Of a stretch of 64,000 bases of DNA, positions 28,646-37,957 are shown one piece after another; position 1 is the first letter of the stretch, and every line of letters begins with the position of its first letter. Source of the DNA: Methanothermobacter sp. CaT2 (GTDB taxonomy: Archaea; Methanobacteriota; Methanobacteria; Methanobacteriales; Methanothermobacteraceae); NCBI RefSeq assembly GCF_000828575.1, contig NZ_AP011952.1:999501-1063500 (forward strand). The letters are read 5' to 3'. A program made the position numbers and the translations under genes. The notes beneath the pieces are model-generated. The model saw only the letters and a program-made list of their open reading frames with translations. It was not told where the DNA came from and searched no databases.

Positions 28646-29030
28646 GATGGGGTTATGGGATTTTCAGCGATAATCCATGGGAATGGTCACCTCATTCAGG
28701 AGCTATCCATCACCAATGTCTCGAAATGGACCTTCAGGTTATACCGAAGTTCATCCTCCAACCTCCAGAGCACAGCTCATTATAGAACAAGCCATACTGC
28801 ACATGTCGTTATTATCCAGTATTAATCTGGATATAACCGCTTATGCTTCAGTTTTTTGACATCTATGACTCTATTGAATAAGAAAAAAGGATAATATAAA
28901 TGTTTTCAAAAGGAAAAAAAGAAAAATTTTAAATATGAAAAATCATTTTTCATAAAAATATTATCTAAAATAATAACAGGGTCTGTGAAAAGGGAAAACC
29001 TGCATGTGAAAACAAAAAAAGAGGAGGGGG
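28646..29030. other. Intergenic region between mrt and mvhB, no gene recognised
   Basis: About 385 bases separate the mrt promoter from the mvhB stop codon. The half nearer mrt (28650-28860) has balanced composition but no convincing reading frame; short frames lack ribosome sites and any familiar pattern. It contains a dyad, TATCCAG-TATTAAT-CTGGATA (28813-28833). The half nearer mvhB is A-rich and holds a hairpin, ATGAAAAAT-C-ATTTTTCAT (28935-28953). A run of seven T on the minus strand about ten bases past mvhB is the likely mvh terminator. Confidence 0.5.
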
Positions 29031-30269
29031 TTATTTGAGTGACAGTGCACCCTTAGGACAGGCGGGTATGCACTGGTCACAGAGTATGCAGAACCCTTTA
29101 AGTGGAACCTTCTCATCGGTGAGTTTCAGCATGTCGTAGGGGCATGCTTCAATACAGTCACCGCACTGGTCACAGAGGGCAGGGTTGTACTGCACCCTCT
29201 TCCTCTTGACAACCTCACCATCAACGACCTTGTCCATATCAACAAGGCTAAGTGCGCCCTTAGGACAGGCCATTGTACATGCACCGCAGCGGGTACACAT
29301 GGCAAAGGATGGTTCCTCATCAACCTTTTCATTGTCCGGGACCTTCATGCCCTCCTTAGTAACCACCCTTATGGCGTCGTTGGGGCATATGTTGGCGCAT
29401 GCGCCTATGAAGTCACATTTCTCCTCATCCCAGACAAGGCCCTCTTCACTTGCAGGTTTAGCAGGGCCCAGTTCCACTTCAAGGTCTATGGCGTCAACAG
29501 GACAGAGCTGTTCACATAGACCGCATGCCGTACAGATGGCTGGCAGTTCAACAGTGAGGCTGGATGCCCTTGGAACTATGAAGTCACCGGGACATGCCTC
29601 GACACATGTGTTACATCCTATACATGTATCTGCATCCAGCTCGAACTTCTTGATCTCCTTGGCCCTCTTCTCTGGCTTCCTGCCTGATATATAGACGGCA
29701 TTCCATGGACAGGTCTGTGCGCAGACACCACACTTTATACAGGTGTCCTCATCAATCTCTATGACACCGCCGACCTTATCAAGGGTTATGGCGTCCACTG
29801 GACACTCAGGGACACACATTCCACAGCCCACACAGTCGGCTATGAATACTGGTCCCTCAATTTCCAGTTCAACCTTTGCTGGTTCCTTAATGCCCTCAAC
29901 ACCTATAACCCCCACAGGGCATATGTCAACGCACTTCTGGCACATGACACAGAATCCCTGAAGTGGGACCTTCTTGGCCTTTCCCTCGTCGAGTTTGAGG
30001 ATCTGTGGAGGGCAGACCTCCACGCAGTCCCCGCACTCGTTACACTTATCAGGGTTGAAGACTATCCTGCCCTGTGTGTTACCTGCCTCGTCAACCACCA
30101 GGTCCTCAAGTTTGAGGGCGCCTGTGGGGCATATGTCAACACACTTTGGTTCACCGCCGCAGATGTCACAGTATATGACATCCTCAGGTGTTACCTCAAT
30201 GGCTGCGGTTGGGCAGGTCCCCTGGCAGGCACCACACCTTATGCAGTCCTCTTTATTGACAACTATCAT
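29031..30269 (-). CDS. mvhB: Polyferredoxin MvhB (twelve iron-sulfur cluster motifs)
   Basis: The 412-residue protein consists of six tandem two-cluster ferredoxin modules, giving twelve Cys-rich motifs of the CxxCxxCxxxCP kind. It is co-encoded with the F420-non-reducing hydrogenase Mvh and is presumed to carry or store electrons; its exact role is unsettled. Two motifs depart from the norm: the second has an insert ([14 protein letters not shown]), and the ninth reads [11 protein letters not shown], with Ile where the second Cys should be. It is the last gene of mvhDGAB on the minus strand. Confidence 0.95.
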   Translation of the reverse strand: MIVVNKEDCIRCGACQGTCPTAAIEVTPEDVIYCDICGGEPKCVDICPTGALKLEDLVVDEAGNTQGRIVFNPDKCNECGDCVEVCPPQILKLDEGKAKKVPLQGFCVMCQKCVDICPVGVIGVEGIKEPAKVELEIEGPVFIADCVGCGMCVPECPVDAITLDKVGGVIEIDEDTCIKCGVCAQTCPWNAVYISGRKPEKRAKEIKKFELDADTCIGCNTCVEACPGDFIVPRASSLTVELPAICTACGLCEQLCPVDAIDLEVELGPAKPASEEGLVWDEEKCDFIGACANICPNDAIRVVTKEGMKVPDNEKVDEEPSFAMCTRCGACTMACPKGALSLVDMDKVVDGEVVKRKRVQYNPALCDQCGDCIEACPYDMLKLTDEKVPLKGFCILCDQCIPACPKGALSLK

Positions 30270-30290
30270 TTTACCACCTTTCTGGTGAAA

Positions 30291-31709
30291 TTAGATCCTT
30301 TTTACAAGGTCGCCTTCACTGTCGTATACTTCCAAGGTGGCAAGTCTCATCTGACTGTCAATGGTGTGTGTTGCGCAGGAGAGACATGGGTCGTATGCCC
30401 TTATAACCATCTCCATGAGGTTGAATATCTTATCATCCACTTCAACGCCAGGTTTGATGTAGTCCTGGGCAACCTTCTGGATACCCATCTCCATGGCAGG
30501 GTTGTTCTGGATTGTTGCAACCACTATGTTTGCCCTGGTGATGAGGCCGTTTTCATCGCAGGTGTAGTGGTGTGTGAGTGTTCCCCTTGGCGCCTCAACT
30601 ATACCCACACCGTCTCCAGCCTGCCTTTCAAGTGAATCAGGGAACTTCTCTCCTGATAGGTCTCCTTCAAGTGCATCGGCTGCACATTCAGCACATGCAA
30701 GGAGTTCTATGAGCCTTGCCCAGTGGTAGAGTAGTGTCTGCTGTGCATATCCGAAGTTTTCCCGGAATTCCTTGAAATGTTCCTGTGCCTTTGGAGCTGC
30801 ATCAGGCATCTTGTCTGCAACGTTGAGCCTTGAGAGGGGTGAGACACGGTATACGCCGTCCGGGTATCCCAGGTCCTTTATGTATGGGAACTTGAGCCAT
30901 GAGTAGGGCTTAACATGTTCAGCGATTGTGTCAGCGTAGTCTGCAGGTTTGAATTCCCTGAACATGTTTCCTTCCTTGTCCTTTATCCTCACCACACCAT
31001 CATAAACGTCCCAGACACCATCCTTTACAAGACCTGTGTGGTAGGTCTCGATGTTACCAAGTGAGTTCACGAGGTCAATGTTTTCCTCGAAGATTGGAAC
31101 TGCCAGTTCAAGGGTTGCCTCTGCCAGTTCAACGTTTCTCTGGGCCTTCTTGAGGAGGTCCTTCTGTGTTTCATCGTCAAGTTCTGTTGAGATACCGCCA
31201 GGTGTTGATGATGTTGGGTGGATAGGTCTTCCACCGGTGGCCCTTACCAGTTCAAGGGCGTTTTTACGTAGTTCTATGGCCTGAAGAGCGATATCAGGGG
31301 CATCCTTTATAATCTGGAAGACGTTCCTTGTCTTTCTGTCCTTACCTGCTATGAAGTCAGGGGCTGCCAGGAAGTAGAAGTGCAGACCATGGGAGTGCAT
31401 GTATGAACCCCAGTTCATGATCTCCCTCATCTTGTAGGCTGCAGGAAGGACATCCTCTGGTTCAAAACCGAAGCATGCGTCAACAGCCTTGGCTGCTGCC
31501 AGGTGGTGCTGCACGTCACAGATACCGCAGATCCTTGGAACTATCCTTGGTGCTTCCTCTATTGGTCTTCCCTGGAGGAACTTTTCGAACCCGCGGAACT
31601 CCATTACATGGAGCCTTGTGTCTTCAACATTACCTTCATCATCAAGGTGTACGGTAATCTTGGCGTGACCTTCTATACGGGTCACAGGTTCCATTGTGAG
31701 TTTAACCAT
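30291..31709 (-). CDS. mvhA: F420-non-reducing [NiFe]-hydrogenase large subunit
   Basis: MvhA carries the NiFe active site that splits H2. The 472-residue product has the N-terminal metal motif [11 protein letters not shown] (Cys61, Cys64) and the C-terminal motif DPCLSC (Cys442, Cys445). The 24 or so residues after DPCLSCATH form the tail that a maturation protease normally removes. It starts one base after mvhG ends and precedes mvhB by about 21 bases. Mvh electrons go to heterodisulfide reductase for flavin-based bifurcation. Confidence 0.97.
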   Translation of the reverse strand: MVKLTMEPVTRIEGHAKITVHLDDEGNVEDTRLHVMEFRGFEKFLQGRPIEEAPRIVPRICGICDVQHHLAAAKAVDACFGFEPEDVLPAAYKMREIMNWGSYMHSHGLHFYFLAAPDFIAGKDRKTRNVFQIIKDAPDIALQAIELRKNALELVRATGGRPIHPTSSTPGGISTELDDETQKDLLKKAQRNVELAEATLELAVPIFEENIDLVNSLGNIETYHTGLVKDGVWDVYDGVVRIKDKEGNMFREFKPADYADTIAEHVKPYSWLKFPYIKDLGYPDGVYRVSPLSRLNVADKMPDAAPKAQEHFKEFRENFGYAQQTLLYHWARLIELLACAECAADALEGDLSGEKFPDSLERQAGDGVGIVEAPRGTLTHHYTCDENGLITRANIVVATIQNNPAMEMGIQKVAQDYIKPGVEVDDKIFNLMEMVIRAYDPCLSCATHTIDSQMRLATLEVYDSEGDLVKRI

Positions 31710-32636
31710 CTATTTACCCTCCTTCTTTATTTTCATTGGTATGAGTGCTGCTGGAAGTGTGAAGGTGTAGAATGTTCCAACAATGTCGTCCAGCTGTTCA
31801 GCCACTTCCTCAGGGTCGACGGTTTTGTCCTCTTCGACCTTGTAGTCAGAGGCAATAGCACTTATCATCTTGGCGCCCTGGTCCTCGACACGTGCTGTTG
31901 GACCGTAACAGCCACGGCAGGGTATGGCTATGCTTGGGCATTCGGCACCGCAGATGGACACTGTTGCAGGGCCCATGCATATGAGTCCCTGTGGTATGAG
32001 ACAGAGATCGTCTTCTGGTTTTCCAACCTCGAACTGTCTCTTTATGAAGTCCATTGCAAGGCCTTCTGGTGGTTTTTCCCTTGGACAGACTTCGCAGAGG
32101 TTTGTTTCTGGAAGTTCTATTTCTTCACCTGTTAGAAGTGCCATTACCGCTTCCGCGGCAACATCTGACCTTGGTGGGCATCCTGGAACTTCAAAGTCAA
32201 CATCTATGACTTCACCCAGGGGTTTGACCCTTCCCTCAAGGTGGGGCACATCTTCAGATGGGATCACGCCCTCCTCGTTGGGTGTTGTGATTGAGTTTAT
32301 GTAGGCCTCCTCAATAACTTCATCCTTGTCCCAGAGGTTCCTGAGACCGGGTATGCCTCCGTAAACTGCGCATGTACCGTAACTTATGACGAACTTGGCC
32401 TTTTCCCTGAGTTCCTCGGCAAATTCCCTGTTTTCATCGTTGACGATTCCGCCCTCGATGATGACGACATCGAGTTCAGGGATTTCATCGTACTTTGTGT
32501 CCATTAAAACAGGGCTGAATTCAAAGTCCGCGTGTTCCATAACGTCGAGAAGCTTTTCATGGAAGTCTGCAATGGACAGGTGGCAGCCGGAGCATCCTCC
32601 AAGCCACATTGTTCCTATTTTTATCTTTTCAGCCAT
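31710..32636 (-). CDS. mvhG: F420-non-reducing hydrogenase small (iron-sulfur) subunit
   Basis: MvhG conducts electrons from the NiFe site through iron-sulfur clusters. The 308-residue product begins with IGTMWLGGCSGCHLSIADFH, the proximal-cluster motif, and has further cysteines in FVISYGTCAVYGGIPG, VPGCPPR and CICGAECPSIAIPCRGCYGPT. There is no twin-arginine signal, consistent with a cytoplasmic enzyme. It lies between mvhD and mvhA with 12-base and adjacent spacing. Confidence 0.96.
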   Translation of the reverse strand: MAEKIKIGTMWLGGCSGCHLSIADFHEKLLDVMEHADFEFSPVLMDTKYDEIPELDVVIIEGGIVNDENREFAEELREKAKFVISYGTCAVYGGIPGLRNLWDKDEVIEEAYINSITTPNEEGVIPSEDVPHLEGRVKPLGEVIDVDFEVPGCPPRSDVAAEAVMALLTGEEIELPETNLCEVCPREKPPEGLAMDFIKRQFEVGKPEDDLCLIPQGLICMGPATVSICGAECPSIAIPCRGCYGPTARVEDQGAKMISAIASDYKVEEDKTVDPEEVAEQLDDIVGTFYTFTLPAALIPMKIKKEGK

Positions 32637-32648
32637 TCGAAATCCTCC

Positions 32649-33074
32649 TTATGCTTCAGCTAGCTGTTTTTTGATTGGTGATGGGCCAAGGTCCTTTATC
32701 CTGTTAACCATCATCTTAACTGTTTCGGCGAATTTTTCACCCTCTGATGCTGATATCCAGTCGTGGTGGATTCTTTCCCTGCCAATTCCAAGCTCATCTG
32801 CCAGTTTGTAGATCAGCCTCATTCTCCTGTCAAGCTTGTAGTTTCCTGCGTCGTAGTGGCAGTCACCATGGTGGCATCCGGTTACAAGGACACCGTCAGC
32901 GCCTTCCCTGAATGCCTTGAGAACGAACTGTGGTTCTATCCTTCCGGAGCACATCACACGGATAACCCTAATGTTTGTAGGGTACTGCATCCTTGCTGTT
33001 CCCGCAGTGTCGGCTCCACCGTAGGAACACCAGTTACAACAGAACATCACAATTTTTATGTCATCTTCAGCCAT
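32649..33074 (-). CDS. mvhD: F420-non-reducing hydrogenase iron-sulfur subunit D
   Basis: MvhD holds a [2Fe-2S] cluster and links the hydrogenase to HdrA of heterodisulfide reductase. The 141-residue product has the cysteine pattern [20 protein letters not shown] and [18 protein letters not shown] close paralogue, FlpD, is at 34.9 kb. The start ATG has AAGGAGG upstream, and the mvh promoter lies about 65-75 bases further up. First gene of mvhDGAB. Confidence 0.96.
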
Positions 33075-33099
33075 AGAGTTTCCTCCTTGCTTTTGGATC

Positions 33100-33150
33100 G
33101 TACTATAATTGTACTTGGTATATGGTTGAGGAGTGGGAAGTATAAAGGTT
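33100..33150 (-). promoter_or_regulatory. mvh promoter: TATA-like box and start-site dyad
   Basis: On the minus strand CCTTTATACTTCC (33138-33150) resembles a box A. About 25 bases downstream, near the expected transcription start, lies the near-perfect dyad GTACAATTATAGTAC (33100-33114). Confidence 0.5.
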
Positions 33151-33244
33151 ACTTATGAAACAATTTCGAAAATTTTATATGTGTGGTTAAAATTTTTATT
33201 ATTTTTAATACCGTCCACCTTCCACCAGAAGGCTTTGATGAACC

Positions 33245-34762
33245 CTACACCAGCGTCACCGCGTCCCTGAATTTTCCGGAAATTTTTGCAGATATCTGGG
33301 GGATGGTGGTGGATACTATTGATGAATCAGCCGAACTGTAGGCGCCCTCATCATCAGAGTTTCCCGGGTGAACATCTGTCCTTAGCTCTGATCTCAGATT
33401 ATCAACCGTCACCTGCTCAACCCATGGGTCCCTGTCCACAATGACGAATTCATCCACAAGACCATCAAGTTTATCTGCAATAACCCATGAGACGAACCTT
33501 GCGCCGAATATGGCAACCCTTCCCTGGATATCACCATCCTCAGCCATCTTCACAAGTGCATTCACATCCCGCTTCACCTCCACCCGCTCATAGATGGGTG
33601 TTGATGGAAGGCATGCCCAGTGGGCGTCGCCAACGTAGGTGTAACCCAGGGTCCGTGGATAGACATTTTCTGTCCCTGAAACCTTAACAGCCGCTGCCAG
33701 GGCCTCCAGCTGGGCCTTCTGTATGGGTACCGGTGTGAGGCCAGGTTCAACCTCCTCCCTCATTATCTTCATGACCCTTGGAAGACCGAATCTGCCCCTC
33801 CTGGCTGTGCCCGGACTGTATCCACACATGTAGCCGTGGTGGTTCTTGGGGAATCCTGTTATGATTGCATTGAGGCCCGCCCTGAGGCCTACGCGGCACT
33901 CATCCTCGTATGCTCCATTTGTTGCAACTATCTTTCCAGGGGTGAGTATCCTTGCCGCTGCAACTGCACCTGCAAAGGCATCAAGCCTGTCCCCTGCAAG
34001 GTTAAAGGGGCCTCCCTCAATCACAAAGACATCGACGCCCATCTCAAGTCCTGCCTCAAAGCCTGATATGAGGTCATCGTATCCATCACCGACAAACATT
34101 ATGGCCTCAACGCCCTTCCCATGTTTTCTGGCAAGTTTCAGGACTTCCTCAGCCTCCTCAAGGGGTGCTGCGTGGGTTTCAGCCCCCTGTACAGGTGTCA
34201 GGTTAACTGCAACAGATGAAGAGAGTTCAACCCATTCATCCCTGTCAGGTAGCCCCTCCCTTTCCCTGTCAAGGAGCCTTGCATGTATTCTCTCCCTTGG
34301 ACAGCCCTCGAAGGGTGGCCCCTCGAGGTAGCACTGGCCGCCGCACCCTGTTATGGATCTTGGAAACCTCATTGGCCCGTATCTTCCGAAGTGGTCAAGG
34401 TCAAGGGGGACCTCCGTTGTTTCCCTCACCTCCCTCATGAGTTCCACGGGTCTCATACCATAGCTCTCAGCTATATCTGCAAATGCATAGGCGCATACAT
34501 GTATGGTTGCCCCTATGGTGTCAGAGAGCATGCAGTTTCCCATGAGGTCAATCTTTTCAAGGTCAGAGGCACAGGTACCCACAATGAGCTCTGTGAGGTC
34601 ACAGCCCAGGGGGAACCTCTTGAAGGTGGCTCCAAGTTTAATCTTATCGTCCCTGGAGAGGTCAGAAACAGCATCCACGACCTCTGTAACATCCCTGTCC
34701 ATTTTCATGATTTCCCAGGCCATCCCTGGATCATTCACAGCTTCCCTGATTAATTCATGCAT
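33245..34762 (-). CDS. flpA: FlpA; probable FeGP-cofactor biosynthesis protein HcgG/HmdC
   Basis: This 505-residue cytosolic protein is the last gene of flpECBDA. Its N-terminal half includes FKRFPLGCDLTELIVGTCASD and a cysteine-rich SITGCGGQCYLEGPPFEGCPRE stretch. The C-terminal part has a Rossmann-like VAIFGARFVSWVIADKL followed by FVIVDRDPW. I believe the family is the HmdC/HcgG proteins that help build the iron-guanylylpyridinol cofactor of Hmd. HcgG is also the one Hcg protein missing from the hmd-hcgABCDEF cluster nearby. This assignment is from memory and context. The start ATG follows AAGGTG. A gap of 170 bases with its own promoter separates it from mvhD. Confidence 0.6.
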   Translation of the reverse strand: MHELIREAVNDPGMAWEIMKMDRDVTEVVDAVSDLSRDDKIKLGATFKRFPLGCDLTELIVGTCASDLEKIDLMGNCMLSDTIGATIHVCAYAFADIAESYGMRPVELMREVRETTEVPLDLDHFGRYGPMRFPRSITGCGGQCYLEGPPFEGCPRERIHARLLDREREGLPDRDEWVELSSSVAVNLTPVQGAETHAAPLEEAEEVLKLARKHGKGVEAIMFVGDGYDDLISGFEAGLEMGVDVFVIEGGPFNLAGDRLDAFAGAVAAARILTPGKIVATNGAYEDECRVGLRAGLNAIITGFPKNHHGYMCGYSPGTARRGRFGLPRVMKIMREEVEPGLTPVPIQKAQLEALAAAVKVSGTENVYPRTLGYTYVGDAHWACLPSTPIYERVEVKRDVNALVKMAEDGDIQGRVAIFGARFVSWVIADKLDGLVDEFVIVDRDPWVEQVTVDNLRSELRTDVHPGNSDDEGAYSSADSSIVSTTIPQISAKISGKFRDAVTLV

Positions 34763-34878
34763 ATTGTTTCACCTTCAAAGTCACTGTAATTCACTATGGA
34801 AGGGATGTTAATTTAAGCTTTGATAAAAGTGGTGGGTTAATAAAAATGCAGGGAATGGGTTCATATTTTAATACCCCT

Positions 34879-35289
34879 TTACTTCCCTGCCCTCCTCAGC
34901 GGCCCCAGTGACTTCACTGTTTCATAGAATTCCTTCATTGTCCTCTGGAACTTCTCACCCTCTGATGCCGATATCCACTCCCACCTGAATCTCCCCTTCT
35001 CAATACCAAACTCTGGCAGTATATCCTCTATGAACTGGGCCCTCCTCTTCCACTTGTAGTTTCCAGAATCATAGTGGCAGTCCCCTATGTGGCACCCGCC
35101 AACAAAGACTCCGTCTGCACCATCACGGAAGGCCTTAAGTATCATGGAGGCATTGACACGACCGGAACACATCACCCTTATTATTCTGACGTTTGGAGGG
35201 TACTGCATCCTTGCTGTTCCCGCAGTGTCGGCTCCACCATAGGAGCACCAGTTACAACAGAATCCCACTATCTTTGGCTCGAAACTCAT
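34879..35289 (-). CDS. flpD: FlpD, MvhD-like [2Fe-2S] electron-transfer protein
   Basis: The 136-residue product closely parallels Mvh[31 protein letters not shown] and [15 protein letters not shown] are all conserved. Such proteins connect an electron-input module to HdrA-type flavoproteins. Together with FlpB and FlpC it suggests a formate-dehydrogenase-like or related input to heterodisulfide reductase in place of Mvh. Partner inferred from family and neighbours. It lies between flpB and flpA on the minus strand. Confidence 0.9.
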   Translation of the reverse strand: MSFEPKIVGFCCNWCSYGGADTAGTARMQYPPNVRIIRVMCSGRVNASMILKAFRDGADGVFVGGCHIGDCHYDSGNYKWKRRAQFIEDILPEFGIEKGRFRWEWISASEGEKFQRTMKEFYETVKSLGPLRRAGK

Positions 35290-35365
35290 ACCATCACCTC
35301 AGAATCAATTCGCAGCAGAATCCGGCTATCCTGGCTCTAAAATCATTGGAATTCATATAATCACT

Positions 35366-36508
35366 CTAATCCTTCTCTCCACTGTACATCGGTGGCAGTT
35401 CTTCGCTCACACCTGCCGTGAAGCCTGTTCTGTCACGGTATTTCCTCTGTATTCTGTGGTAGATCCTTGCTAGGGGGATGTCCATGGGGCATACATCTTC
35501 GCACTGTCCGCAGTTGATGCAGCTGAAGCCCATATGTGATAGTCTGACACCCTGGAATGTCAGGGGGTCGGGGGCTTTTTCATCTGGCTCCCGGAGGTAA
35601 TCCTTCTCAAGTTCGCATTCCCTGCAGAAACATATTGGGCACAGATCCCTGCATGCGAAGCAGTTGATGCAGCGTTTCCAGTATTCATCCCAACCATCTA
35701 GAGAAGGGTACTCATCCTCCAGATACTTGTCCTGGAACTTCCTGGCCATCTTAATCATGGCATTTTCAATTTTCTCCCTGATCTCTATCATCTTCATTGG
35801 TGGCTCTTTGACCTCGAGGTAGCCCTCCCTGCGGGCTCCCTCGATGATTTCCTCGCCCCGATCTGTGTTGACCTCGATGAAGGTCCATCCCTCCTCTGCA
35901 CCCCAGTTTCCGCATGCAATGTCTGCATTCCTGGGCACCATCAGCTCGCATCTCTGGCAGTTTTCCCTTCTTCCGAAGCCCTCCTCCTCAAGGTAATCGA
36001 TTGATATTTCCTTATGACTGCCATCCTTTAGCTCGACCATGAATTTGCCCTTATCTATCTCCTCCCTGACAACGTCATCAGGGTCTATTTCATAGAAGGT
36101 CTCTATCATTTCCCTTGCAGACACCGGGCTGAGGGTGCCTCCACAGTTCAATCCTATCATGTACACCCTCTGGGGATCAATCTGGTGTCTCTTTTCAAGT
36201 TCCTTTATTGCCATTGCATCGCATGGTTTAACCGCCACTGCCAGGCGCATATCATTCAGGTACCTTGATATGAGATCTCCGAACATGGTCGGTGCACAGT
36301 GCAGTGAGCCGCAGGTTGATACTATCTCATCTGAGTCCTCCAGAAGGACCGGGATTCCATCGTAGATATCATCTCCCCTTTCAAGTGTCAGGACTCCGTC
36401 CACGATCTCCCTATCAAGCATGTATTTGAATATGGCGGTTACTGCTCCGCCACACTCTCCCCTTTTCTGAATTTCCTCGTCGGTGGCCCTTGCAAGAATG
36501 TATTTCAT
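35366..36508 (-). CDS. flpB: FlpB, FdhB/FrhB-like flavin and iron-sulfur subunit
   Basis: The 380-residue product belongs to the F420-dehydrogenase beta family, as in formate dehydrogenase FdhB. It has an N-terminal KRGECGGAVTAIFKYML, a mid CQRCELMVPRNADIACGNWG cluster site, and C-terminal ferredoxin motifs CINCFACRDLCPICFCREC and CINCGQCEDVCPMDIP. Known relatives bind FAD and exchange electrons with F420. I place the start at 36508 (MKYILARAT) after GGGTGATTGAA; the preceding flpC stop is one base away, so the two are coupled. Confidence 0.88.
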   Translation of the reverse strand: MKYILARATDEEIQKRGECGGAVTAIFKYMLDREIVDGVLTLERGDDIYDGIPVLLEDSDEIVSTCGSLHCAPTMFGDLISRYLNDMRLAVAVKPCDAMAIKELEKRHQIDPQRVYMIGLNCGGTLSPVSAREMIETFYEIDPDDVVREEIDKGKFMVELKDGSHKEISIDYLEEEGFGRRENCQRCELMVPRNADIACGNWGAEEGWTFIEVNTDRGEEIIEGARREGYLEVKEPPMKMIEIREKIENAMIKMARKFQDKYLEDEYPSLDGWDEYWKRCINCFACRDLCPICFCRECELEKDYLREPDEKAPDPLTFQGVRLSHMGFSCINCGQCEDVCPMDIPLARIYHRIQRKYRDRTGFTAGVSEELPPMYSGEKD

Positions 36509-36509
36509 T

Positions 36510-37541
36510 TCAATCACCCAGCCTCTCGAGTATTCTGTCAAATATTTCACCGTCTGCGAGAACCCCCTCAGGTTCCGGTAGTGCAGGTTCCAGTTTTACA
36601 GTATGTCCTGTTGCACTGGTGTACGATCCACGCTTTTCGCACCAGGCAGCGGTTGCAAGGAAGATGTCAGGAACTGCACCTGAAGTTTTTATTGACTGGA
36701 GGGCGAATGATCCCTTAACATCCAGGGGTTCTGCGGCTGCACCCGGGTCAATGAGCCACAGGGATTCAATTTCTTCATGGTCACGGAGGGGTGGTATGTG
36801 CTGCATCACACCCCTGGTGTTGAAATCCTCAAATACTGGCAGAACCTCAGCCCCTGTTTCAGCTGAGGCCTCCAGGACATCGTCTATCACATCCGGGATT
36901 TCAGCTGTAATCATTATGAGGTCTGCTGGAAACTCCCTGAGTTTATCTAGAAGATCTAAATTATCTGAAAAGGTCAGGTGGGAGCTGGAGTTCATGGCCG
37001 TCCTTGTTATCTCCCTCCTATCGTACGATCGGACCTCTGCACCACCATCCATGGCCTGGAACATCCTCCTTGCGAGGAGGGGTGCGCAGTTCATTACGTC
37101 ACCAATGACTGCAATATTATCATAGTCCCTTATTTTCCTCACATCTATTTCTGGATAATCGAATTCTGGAAATACGGTTATAAGACCGTATTTTTTTGCA
37201 TCAACTCTTTCTATGATCCTTTTGAGTTTAGCTGCCTCCTCATCTGTCATGGTGCCTGTTGTGAGTATGGCTGTCTCCGGTGAGGAGATCATCTCTGTGA
37301 GTCCATCAAGGGCCTCATCCCAGTCTGCACCCTTAAGGTTTCCTGATTTTTTAACTGCAGGGGATGTCATTCTATCCTTTACTGGAATCTCATAGCATTC
37401 CCTTCCCCTTCTGCATGTCTTTCCCTCGTTTATGATGTGTCTCCTGTAGGGGTAGGTCCCTGCCGGGGATCCATCCACTTCTATAATGTTCACCCCACAT
37501 CCTGCGCTGCAGGAGGGGCATATGGTGTGTTTCACCATCAT
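36510..37541 (-). CDS. flpC: FlpC, short formate-dehydrogenase-alpha-like molybdopterin-family protein
   Basis: This 343-residue product begins with the [4Fe-4S] domain of molybdopterin oxidoreductases, KHTICPSCSAGCGVNI followed by GKTCRRGRE (Cys8, 11, 15 and about 43). It continues into the first molybdopterin-binding fold, where AVIGDVMNCAPLLARRMF matches the usual position of a substrate-domain motif. It is about half the length of formate dehydrogenase alpha subunits (near 680 residues) and lacks the C-terminal cofactor domain. It may be a reduced structural or electron-transfer relative rather than an active dehydrogenase. GGAGGTG precedes the start. It lies four bases after flpE. Confidence 0.8.
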   Translation of the reverse strand: MMVKHTICPSCSAGCGVNIIEVDGSPAGTYPYRRHIINEGKTCRRGRECYEIPVKDRMTSPAVKKSGNLKGADWDEALDGLTEMISSPETAILTTGTMTDEEAAKLKRIIERVDAKKYGLITVFPEFDYPEIDVRKIRDYDNIAVIGDVMNCAPLLARRMFQAMDGGAEVRSYDRREITRTAMNSSSHLTFSDNLDLLDKLREFPADLIMITAEIPDVIDDVLEASAETGAEVLPVFEDFNTRGVMQHIPPLRDHEEIESLWLIDPGAAAEPLDVKGSFALQSIKTSGAVPDIFLATAAWCEKRGSYTSATGHTVKLEPALPEPEGVLADGEIFDRILERLGD

Positions 37542-37544
37542 TTT

Positions 37545-37904
37545 CTACACCTCCAGATTCTTTACTTTTCTCTGAAACTCATCGATGCTGACAAGTTCAT
37601 TCTGGACGCTGATCGTCCTGTCACGTGTTATGTTGAAGAGTTCAACCATGATATTCAGTCCAGAGTCCAGGAGAACCTCTGAAAGGTTTTCCGGGAGTTT
37701 CTCGGAGTTCTCAAGGACAACCTTTCCTTCTATTTTAAAATTTAAGGGTATTCCATTGAGAGATTCCACATAGAATGTGTATCCGACCGAATCCTTCTCG
37801 AAATTTGTGTAGTCAATTTTCCAGTCCATGTCAAGGCTCAGGGTACACGATTTTGGATTTTTTCCAGGCCGAAAAAGTCCAATTTTCTGAATCTGAATCT
37901 CCAT
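37545..37904 (-). CDS. flpE: FlpE, small protein of unknown function
   Basis: I do not recognise this 119-residue family beyond its place as first gene of flpECBDA. It has no cysteine-rich motif, no signal and no membrane span. The sequence alternates beta-like stretches (GYTFYVESLNGIPLNFKIEG) with a helix, and ends with SIDEFQRKVKNLEV, suggesting a small alpha/beta fold. I start at 37904 (MEIQIQKIGLF), where GGTGAAAGC precedes the ATG; an upstream ATG at 37958 would fall within the expected promoter leader. A clear TTTATATA box lies at 37967-37974. Confidence 0.75.
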   Translation of the reverse strand: MEIQIQKIGLFRPGKNPKSCTLSLDMDWKIDYTNFEKDSVGYTFYVESLNGIPLNFKIEGKVVLENSEKLPENLSEVLLDSGLNIMVELFNITRDRTISVQNELVSIDEFQRKVKNLEV

Positions 37905-37957
37905 GCTTTCACCACAACCTCCAGTTTTATCGTGTTTGTCATAATTATCTGCTAACA

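Noticed and set aside
28577-28859. Short plus-strand frames upstream of mrt
   Set aside because: They begin in the AT-rich mrt promoter, lack ribosome sites, and show no recognisable sequence.
31503-32135. A 210-codon plus-strand frame opposite mvhA/mvhG
   Set aside because: The residue content is rich in Trp, Cys and Phe, as in antisense shadows; both opposite genes are certain.
33158-33172. TTCGAA-type regulator site near the mvh promoter
   Set aside because: Only one TTCGAA-like core is present; the paired TTCG boxes I would expect for an MsvR-type site are absent.
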